A stretch of DNA of 64,000 bases from Macrotrachela quadricornifera. Its lineage: Eukaryota; Rotifera; Eurotatoria; Philodinida; Philodinidae. Where the stretch lies: assembly GCA_022393335.1 (NCBI GenBank), contig JAJEKB010019969.1:35772-99771 (forward strand). The letters are read 5' to 3'. This document shows, piece by piece, positions 57,036 through 64,000 of the stretch (positions are counted from its first letter, which is position 1; each line of letters begins with the position of its first letter). The notes beneath the pieces were generated by a model, which worked only from the letters and a program-made list of their open reading frames with translations, did not search any database and was not told where the DNA came from. The translations under genes and the position numbers were made by a program.

Positions 57036-57646
57036 TTCTTTAAGTTTCCTATATGGTATTAAAGTGTTACTCTTATATGTCTTAAGTAAAGCACGATTTT
57101 TTTGCAAAATTCTTGAGGATTCTGATACAGTTTTTTTATCACAAATCTGAACTTGTGCTTATTTTTAAAATTTGAATGAATAATGAAGAAGTATCATCGT
57201 TTTTCTGATAAATTACACTTTTTGATTCTTGGATATATTTGACCCATAACTATATGAAATTAGAGTCAAATGCTAACGAATTTATTACCAAAATGATGGG
57301 TACAAAAAACTTTACAAACTCTGAAAGTTTAAAAAGTTTCGGATCTGGTCATCGGATTGGCTGTTCCCTTCAAAATGACTGTCATACAATTCTCTTGACT
57401 TGCTATAATTAACTTATTTATCAATAGAGCAATCAATAATAATATGCATGCAGCATATGAGGGAGTACTTTTTTTCTCTTATTTACATCACGCCCTCCTT
57501 TACCATTTTTTCATTTCTTTTCCTTCAAACAAGTAATTACTCAATTATGAAACATATATATGACACGTGATTGAAGATAAACGTAAATCAAAATAATATC
57601 TCATTATATACAATCAGCATAAAACTTATTTCATCAATATTCATTC
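57036..57646. other. Intergenic, nothing recognised
   Basis: AT-rich spacer between the degraded MITE and the F-box/LRR gene. It probably includes that gene's promoter. Confidence 0.5.
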
Positions 57647-60600
57647 ATGTCGAATAAAATGACCTATTCGCTACTTACATTACCGATAGAACTTGTGTAT
57701 CGAATTTTGGATCAGCAATATGATTACACTATGCTTTGTTCGATGCAAAATGTATGTCAACGGCTTAATGCAATTCTAAACACCTACAGTCGTTACCAAG
57801 TACGTTATTGTTTTCTCTTACCATTTTTTCGTTTTACAAATCTCAAATCATAAAATTTAAGGGAACTAATAAATTGCATGAGAAATTAATTTTTGGGTAG
57901 CTTTATAATAAATCAGTTGGTAGAAACTGTTCAGATATACAAAAAAAAAACATTCTTTTATTTCGATTTTCGAACAACTAATATGTTTCAATAAGATCAT
58001 TGATTCTTTTCATTATGCAATTTTTCAAAACAATATAAAAAAAAGTATGAGAGGCATTCACGATTTTCATTTGTATTACGATTAATTGAAACTTTTAATT
58101 TTTATTGTACAGGAAGGATGTAGGTGAAGGTATGAGCACAAGATTTATGTTCAAGATTTAGATATTTGCTAATTGACTTCTCTCAAAACAGGTTCTTAAT
58201 CTTCTGATTAATGCATTTGAATCCTTTTCTCTTCATGAGATGCCAAATCTCATTTTCAATATCATGAACTTTGCAATCGTCGATACTGTTATGAGTTTGA
58301 ATATCGAAGACCAAGGAGATGTACATTTGAAATAAAGATACTTAGAAAAAATCTTAATTTCCGTTGGTTCAGTCATCTTAAACGAAGGAAAATAAAATTT
58401 GCTTTTATGAGAATTAAAAATCGATTTTCAGAAAAATACACAATTACGAAAAATTATTTTTTACCTTTTGAGAAACTACTTTCTATGGATAAAGTGCGAA
58501 AACTTAAAGAAAATTATTTGTTTTTGTTAGAATGCATCATTTCTCCAAAAATATGAAATTTTTTTCTTAAGAATATTTTTCAGATACTGAATCACTTTTT
58601 CAAAATCTAAAATTATTTGTTCGTAATCGATTGATCTTCTTGTTTCGAAACATATCTGAAAAAACATACTATAAAACATGTACCACAATTTTGAATTGCT
58701 ATACATGTTCTTTCGAGCATTTTTTGAAGAAATCAAATTATATTCATTTTTAACATTTGGTTTAGAGATGCAATGATGATGAACTTACACTATTATATTG
58801 ATAAGCGATTCGACTGATCATCGATCCTATGTTTAAATCGATAAAAACACAAAACCTACCGTAATGACTAGTATTTTAATAGCATTAGCTGATGTTATTC
58901 TTCAGACATCTAATTTAACATATATACCGATCTTCATCGTACGGTTTTACTGTAGAACTGATTTTGGTCACCATTGCATATTTTTTTGCATCAAATTTCT
59001 TCAAACTAACTCATTTACTAGAATTATTTGATTTATGAAAGAGACAGTTTATTTTTTCAGCTGCCTTTCAATTTTATTAATACTATTTCATATATTTCTA
59101 AAAACCTACTAATGCCATAGTATATTAACTTCATCAAGTTAAAGATAAAACAATATATTTATCCTAGAATTATTAAGATGTTGATCAACGTCTGTCTTTT
59201 TTTATTTTGATTTTCATAGTAAAAACTAACTCATATTTCATACTGAGACAAGAAGACTGTACATCCAGAAAAAATAAAACGTTCCCATTTCGCCATTATT
59301 TCAATACTAATGTTCATCCAACACATTTGAGAAATTATTTAAATATATTGTTATTAATTTGACGTTTCTCTCATATTTTTCAATATGCCTCTAATATATG
59401 AAACAATTCTATTTTATTTAAAATTCAAAATGCTAAATAAAAAACCTAAGTTTACATATTACTCTTTTTCCTATAGTAACTTTCACGTCTACAGTTACTA
59501 TCTAATTATTTTTATATCCTTTATCTTATTAATCCTAATGCTATTATATATTTTTATGTTAAGATCTGTAACTAAAGTTCCTTTTTCCTTAAATTCGTGC
59601 ATCGTGTCATTTAAGAACAACATCTTCCCAACGCATAAATCACATATGCAGTGACATTTGGCCTTCTTTTTCTTAATCTGTTTCTCCACAGCTTATATAT
59701 TGAATTTTTTTTCATATAGACACTCACTACACTAGATCTCACCCAAAATCACATCGGTTCTATTGGTTCACAACATGTCGCTAATGCATTACTCAATAAC
59801 AAGGTAATCATCTTATTCTCCCCACTTATACATCTATCATATATATCCCCACGTTTCGATATAGACACTTAAGACACTAAGTCTCAAAAACAATGGAATC
59901 AATGAAAAAGGAGTACAACATATCGCTCATGTATTACGTAATAATCAGGTAATCATTCTTCTCTTTTCATCTGTCTACACATCACAAACGTTTCCATTGT
60001 TTTACGTAGACACTTATCACACTTGATCTCTCTGACAATCATATTAGCGACGAAGGAGCACAATATATCGCTAATGTATTACTCAGCAACAGAGTAATTA
60101 TATTTTTTGCGCCATCTATCTGTCCATCACATACATCTTCATTTTTCTACACAGACATTGACTACACTAATTCTTAGTGATAATGGAATCGGTCCTATTG
60201 GAACAGAATATATTGCTCATTCATTACTTAAGAACAAAGTAGCTATCTCTCTTTCTTCTTCTATATACTGGTCACACACATCTCTACTGTTTCACATAGA
60301 CGCTTACCACACTAGATCTCGGCCGAAACCACATCGGTCCCACTGGAGCATTGCATATCGCTGATGCATTACTTTATAACCAGGTAATTATATTTTTCTC
60401 TTGGCCTATTTCTCTGACATATACAGTTCCACTTTTTCATACAGACACTTACCACACTTGATCTCTATTGCAATCAAATTAGCGATGAAGGAGTAGAATA
60501 TGTTGCTGGTGCATTATTTGACAACAAAGTATGGATATTTTTTTGCTCCATCTAACTGTACATCACATATATCTTCACTTTTCCATATAGACACTCACAA

Positions 60601-61419
60601 AACTCAATCTCTTTAACAATCAAATTAGCGACAGAGGAGCACAACATATCGCTGATGCATTACTTGATAACGAGGTATTGATATGTTTTTGCTCCATCTA
60701 TCTGTCTATTACATAGATCATCACTTTTCCGTATAGACACTCACCACACTTAATCTCCATTTAAATCATATTTGCGACAAAGGAACACGACACATCACTC
60801 ATGCATTACTTAAGAACAAGGTACTCATCCTTCTTTCTTCATCCATATACCCGGTCATACACATTTCCACTGTTTCACGTAGACGCTTACCACACTAGAT
60901 CTTGGCCGAAATCGCATTAGTCCCACTGCAGCATTGCATATCGCTGATACACTACTCAATAATCAAGTAATCAGCGTTCTCTCTTCATCTATCTAGCCAT
61001 TACACATATCTTCACTTTTCTACGCAGACATTGACCGAATTGGTTCTTAATCATAGTCAAATCGGTCCTACTGGAACACAACATATCGCTCACGCATTAC
61101 TTAAGAACAAGGTAGTCATCTTTTTTTCTTCATCCATATACTGATCACACACATCTCTACTGTTTTACGTAGACACTTACCATGCTTCATCTCGGGAATG
61201 TTTCAGCCGGAGACGAAGGGGCTCAACATATCGTTAAGGCACTACAGAATAACACGGTATGTATTTTTCCGTTTGCATCTATCTACTCATCACACACAGC
61301 GCTACTTTTCCATACAGACACTCACTACGGCATTTTTTTTCCCTGGGGATATCGGTGATGAAATTCAAGATCGCTTGAGAGAACTTATCGAACGGAATCG
61401 GCAACTGTCAAAAGTATAA
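57647..61419 (+). CDS. F-box-like and leucine-rich-repeat protein, one repeat per 84-nt exon
   Basis: Exon 1 (57647-57799) encodes an F-box-like motif (LLTLPIELVYRILDQ, SMQNVCQRLNAIL). After a long gap come eleven exons of exactly 84 nt: 59720-59803, 59865-59948, 60010-60093, 60155-60238, 60300-60383, 60445-60528, 60591-60674, 60737-60820, 60883-60966, 61028-61111 and 61173-61256. A last exon is 61318-61419. All introns are phase 0 and GT-AG. Each 84-nt exon is one 28-residue ribonuclease-inhibitor/NLRC3-type repeat (TLTTLDLSDNHIS, GAQ-IA-ALL-NN). The joined product is 392 residues. F-box proteins recruit substrates to SCF ubiquitin ligases. Joining exon 1 to the repeats over a 1.9-kb intron is inferred; undetected exons, or two separate genes, are possible. 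Confidence 0.7.
57800..59719. other. Putative long intron of the F-box/LRR gene
   Basis: About 1.9 kb of AT-rich sequence. A possible exon-like frame follows a CAG at 58190 (VLNLLINAFESF...) but ends at a stop near 58337. No 84-nt repeat exon is visible here. Confidence 0.4.
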
Positions 61420-62594
61420 TTTCAAAATCGAAGAAATTGTAAGCAAGAATTCGTCACAGACGATGATTTTATGACTAAGATCTTTTTCGTGTATTCTTGA
61501 CAAAGGAAATATAATATTATGTGAGTGTGTATGTCAGCGATACTGAAAAGAGGATATTCTGGTATTTTAATGATTTGTCTGGTTTACGGTAGATTACCCG
61601 TTAGATACTTATCTGCAGGATATTTTCTTCTAAGATATAAACTTACTACAAAGATAAACTGGCAGGTAACACTTGCCTATAACGGACAGTTGTACGTTGA
61701 ACAATCACCCACATAACTAGTGCTCATAGTTGAGATAGAAATTACCTTTATTATTCGTTTCATTCTTGTATTTTGTGGTGACTTTTTTTCTTGTGTTCTA
61801 ATATGCAATTTTATATCACTAGATTTGTCCTTTTCTGTTATCTCGTTCATTTGGAGTTTCGTTTTCGTATCCATGGCACATGTTCCATCGTTCCGTTTTA
61901 TTCGTCTATTAGATATTTTTTGAAGATGTGCGATGTCCATCCTATATAAAGCTGATAATTGAGTATAAATAAGGAAAGTGTGCAATGATCATTTTTTTAT
62001 TTGATTATCATCTATTAGACGATACAAAGTTAATGAATAATCATATGTTGAGGTTCACTTATATCAAGTCGAAGTAGGTGTTTGCAGACGGAAAGATTTG
62101 CTTGCAGAAAGACGAGAGAAAAGAATTGCAAATATGTTGAACATGTCTTTTATGACAAATCTAGAAAAAGTTGAAGAATGGGCAAATAACACTTCACTCA
62201 AATCTTCTTGATCTCTTTTCATAGTTCGATGATCTAAGTATAATAATTACGTTATTTTTAATAGTTTTATTTTTCATATATATAAGCAAAAATAAAAGGA
62301 CAATTATAGATGATTTTCGATATGAAAGTCTCGAGCTCTACATATCATTAAAACTTTCCTTGGCTAGGAAGCTAATATTTTATCGAAATACGTCTGATTC
62401 ATCTTTTGCCACTAGTGTTATATAATGAATTTTGTTTTGGTTCAAAAATCAAGTTATTTCTTTGACAGTATGACTTGGTATCAAGTGCAACAAAACGAAG
62501 TGGGTTTTTTTTTGGCTTGATGTACCTCCTCATACTATAAAACCTTTTGGTCGAAAAGTGTTTTGTTAAATAATCATTCGATCATATTCCGGAT
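61420..62594. other. Intergenic, nothing supported
   Basis: 3' flank of the LRR gene, then AT-rich sequence. Overlapping hydrophobic or basic ORFs at 61677-61985 on both strands look accidental. Confidence 0.55.
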
Positions 62595-63513
62595 GAAATT
62601 GCCGGGAGTTGTAAACGAAATTCTAAGCAGCAGTTCAATTTTATTTCAAATCAAAATATATCATCTGATAAAGCAAACAAAACGCTACATCCACATAAAA
62701 AGATGCCATTTAATATATGCTCCTTTGTTTTTCAAAACTTGAAGAAGACGACGAAACCAAGGGTCAACACTGCTCACTAGCTCACTTGTTGGTACAAGTG
62801 GCACGGTTCGTTTATTTTCTTGTTGTAATGGTGGATAGTTTTGGATCTTAAACCATCTCGTACGTTGCTCAATTGCGTTCATCAATCCTAAAAAGTACGC
62901 GCCGTGTGGAGATGGACATTATCTTGTTTTGTGTTAGTGTTTCAGATGGTTCTAAAATGATTGGTTTTGTAACATCTACATAACGAGCGTCGAGCCACAT
63001 CATGATTTGTGCTGGATATTTTGTTTTTGTATAAATTCCACTGTTTTCATCTGTTGCAGCTCGGCTAACAGTATACATCAGATCGTTTTGTCGATTAAAT
63101 ATTCCATCAAGAGTAAAATCCTTTTCATCACTAAATATGATTTTTCGAATAGAGTCCTTCGTTAATTGGTTGAACTGTAACTCGCCGTGCACTTTAACGT
63201 GCTCTCCATCGGAAACGCTTTTGTATTTTCTTGATGTCATTTTTTTATCCGAACTGTTCTGACTAGGCCAGGTGATTTTTTCATATCAATTTTTCCTGTT
63301 TTTAAGTACATTGATTCCCAGTTCCGAACAGTACGTTCAATGACAATATTGGATAAATTGTTGCATATTTCTAAAGGTGATTTTCTAGCTTGCAGCTCCA
63401 GTAAAACAACGTTTCAGATGTCTTGTGATTTTATACTACATCTAAAAAAGCTTTAGATTTTTTTGTATTCCTTGTTAGAATTTTATTAAAGAAATAATGA
63501 TCCGGCAATTTCC
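62595..63513 (-). mobile_element. Decayed Tc1/mariner-type element (borders tentative)
   Basis: A transposase remnant is bracketed by GAAATTGCCGG at 62595 and its inverse CCGGCAATTTC ending near 63512. These short ends may be the terminal repeats. About 0.9 kb is short for a complete element, so internal loss is likely. Confidence 0.45.
62685..63420 (-). pseudogene. Tc1/mariner-type transposase, inactivated
   Basis: On the minus strand, from about 63420: a helix-turn-helix tail (RNWESMYLKTGKIDMKKSPG), a frame break, then 63240-62869 with KIIFSDEKDFTLDGIFN (first catalytic Asp and the DEK motif), YPAQIMMWLDARY, and ETLTQNKIM. A further frame break leads to 62885-62685, where NNAIEQRTRW-like wording and PLVPTSELVSSVDPWFRRL appear. 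The QQDG region around the second Asp is lost. It is unlike the other transposase remnants in this window. Confidence 0.72.
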
Positions 63514-63519
63514 TCTACT

Positions 63520-63738
63520 CTACCCGTTATTTAGATTATGATGAAACTGATAATGGCAAAGGAAATACTTGAAACAAGTGTTGCTCCTGCACCAACTACA
63601 AGAACCACCACTTAAAGCGCCATTATCAAATGTAAAACATGCTCCTTTGATGGGATAGAAGATACCTCGGATGACCGTCTGTGTATCCGTTTGTATGCCA
63701 TGCATATTTAAAAAATGTTTGAGACCATTTTTATCCAT
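63520..63738 (-). CDS. Small Cys-rich ORF of unknown function
   Basis: 72 codons with a striking cysteine- and aromatic-rich C-terminal half (GACFTFDNGALSGGSCSWC, then CFKYFLCHYQFHHN). It reads like the end of a small secreted or membrane gene but has no signal peptide of its own. It could be the last exon of a gene whose start is upstream at higher coordinates. I could not make a clean splice to the next ORF. Not recognised. Confidence 0.35.
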   Translation of the reverse strand: MDKNGLKHFLNMHGIQTDTQTVIRGIFYPIKGACFTFDNGALSGGSCSWCRSNTCFKYFLCHYQFHHNLNNG

Positions 63739-63787
63739 CTACTTCTTATGTATTTTAATTTATTTATTCTTAAAGAATTAACAATTA

Positions 63788-63994
63788 TTACATCTTGCTT
63801 GTTTGTATCGTGCGAGTTATTATTTTTAATTTTTTATTGCGTTTGCTTTTGATAAATTCCATGGGCAATAATGATGGATGAACTTGTCTACGTATTTTAC
63901 CCCATAATTCTTGAAAAGTACTAAGACAAATAAATGGTATAGATAAAGGTAAAACATAAACTATATAATACAAATACAATATTTGAATATCCAT
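63788..63994 (-). CDS. ORF with N-terminal hydrophobic segment, at the window edge
   Basis: 68 codons starting 7 bp from the window end. Residues 3-24 are hydrophobic (LYLYYIVYVLPLSIPFIC), then a basic tail (KSKRNKKLK). It may be a signal-anchored small protein or a first exon, and the frame might also continue from beyond the window. Not recognised. Confidence 0.3.
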   Translation of the reverse strand: MDIQILYLYYIVYVLPLSIPFICLSTFQELWGKIRRQVHPSLLPMEFIKSKRNKKLKIITRTIQTSKM

Positions 63995-64000
63995 AGCAAA

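Noticed and set aside
59720..61419. Regularly spaced similar units of about 145 bp, superficially CRISPR-like
   Set aside because: The units encode leucine-rich repeats with splice borders, and both repeat and spacer are far longer than CRISPR units.
57646..61420. Treating each LRR exon ORF (for example 60107-60364) as a separate gene
   Set aside because: The frames run through introns; the 84-nt exon pattern explains them better.
1..64000. tRNA or rRNA genes
   Set aside because: No cloverleaf with conserved GGTTCGAATCC-like T-arm and no conserved rRNA core sequence caught my eye; a covariance-model scan would be needed to be sure.

Overview
The window looks like nuclear DNA of a bdelloid rotifer (Adineta/Rotaria-like). 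It is AT-rich, with small introns (about 45-390 nt) that have GT-AG borders. Three gene types point that way: an ADP-ribosyltransferase/TPR fusion, an F-box/leucine-rich-repeat gene with one repeat per 84-nt exon, and bacterial- or plant-like genes (GH19 chitinase, potato inhibitor I) that have gained signal peptides and introns. Dead Tc1/mariner copies and MITEs fill much of the space between genes. The assignment is inferred from gene content; no organism marker was tested.

Layout. 1-5300: repeat graveyard (fold-back element, a TA-flanked MITE, a composite direct-repeat block, and two segments rich in the palindrome GACTAGTC). 5909-6844: secreted or membrane protein of unknown family with a hydrophobic pair of segments. 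7280-10392: TTAA-flanked MITE, a tiny ORF and a dead mariner. 10664-11457: secreted GH19 chitinase, reconstructed as two exons. 12760-13320: dead IS630/Tc1-like transposase. 14262-15244: secreted three-exon protein fusing a YbaY/YscW-like domain to a potato-inhibitor-I domain. 15761-17617: three-exon cytochrome P450. 17732-20500: non-autonomous elements and another dead mariner. 21476-27792 (minus): the most unusual locus. Three homologous two-membrane-segment, cysteine-rich modules (distantly DEG/ENaC-like) are joined by phase-matched introns to a further membrane segment and a seven-loop FG-GAP propeller. 30881-32924: dead Tc1/mariner with about 210-bp inverted termini. 36115-37706 (minus): four-exon SK-type calcium-activated potassium channel. 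40544-42930 (minus): eleven-exon acid sphingomyelinase. 43860-55722: four intronless genes (TPR-like protein, ADP-ribosyltransferase-TPR protein, threonine aldolase, PhoD-like phosphatase). 56001-57035: truncated EEP-nuclease remnant beside a MITE. 57647-61419: F-box/LRR gene. 62595-63513: another dead transposon. The right edge holds two small uncharacterised ORFs.

There is no operon-like pathway. Loose themes are membrane signalling (tandem channel-like protein, SK channel, sphingomyelinase) and secreted defence or digestion (chitinase, protease inhibitor). Exon joins are manual reconstructions checked only for GT-AG borders and reading-frame arithmetic.
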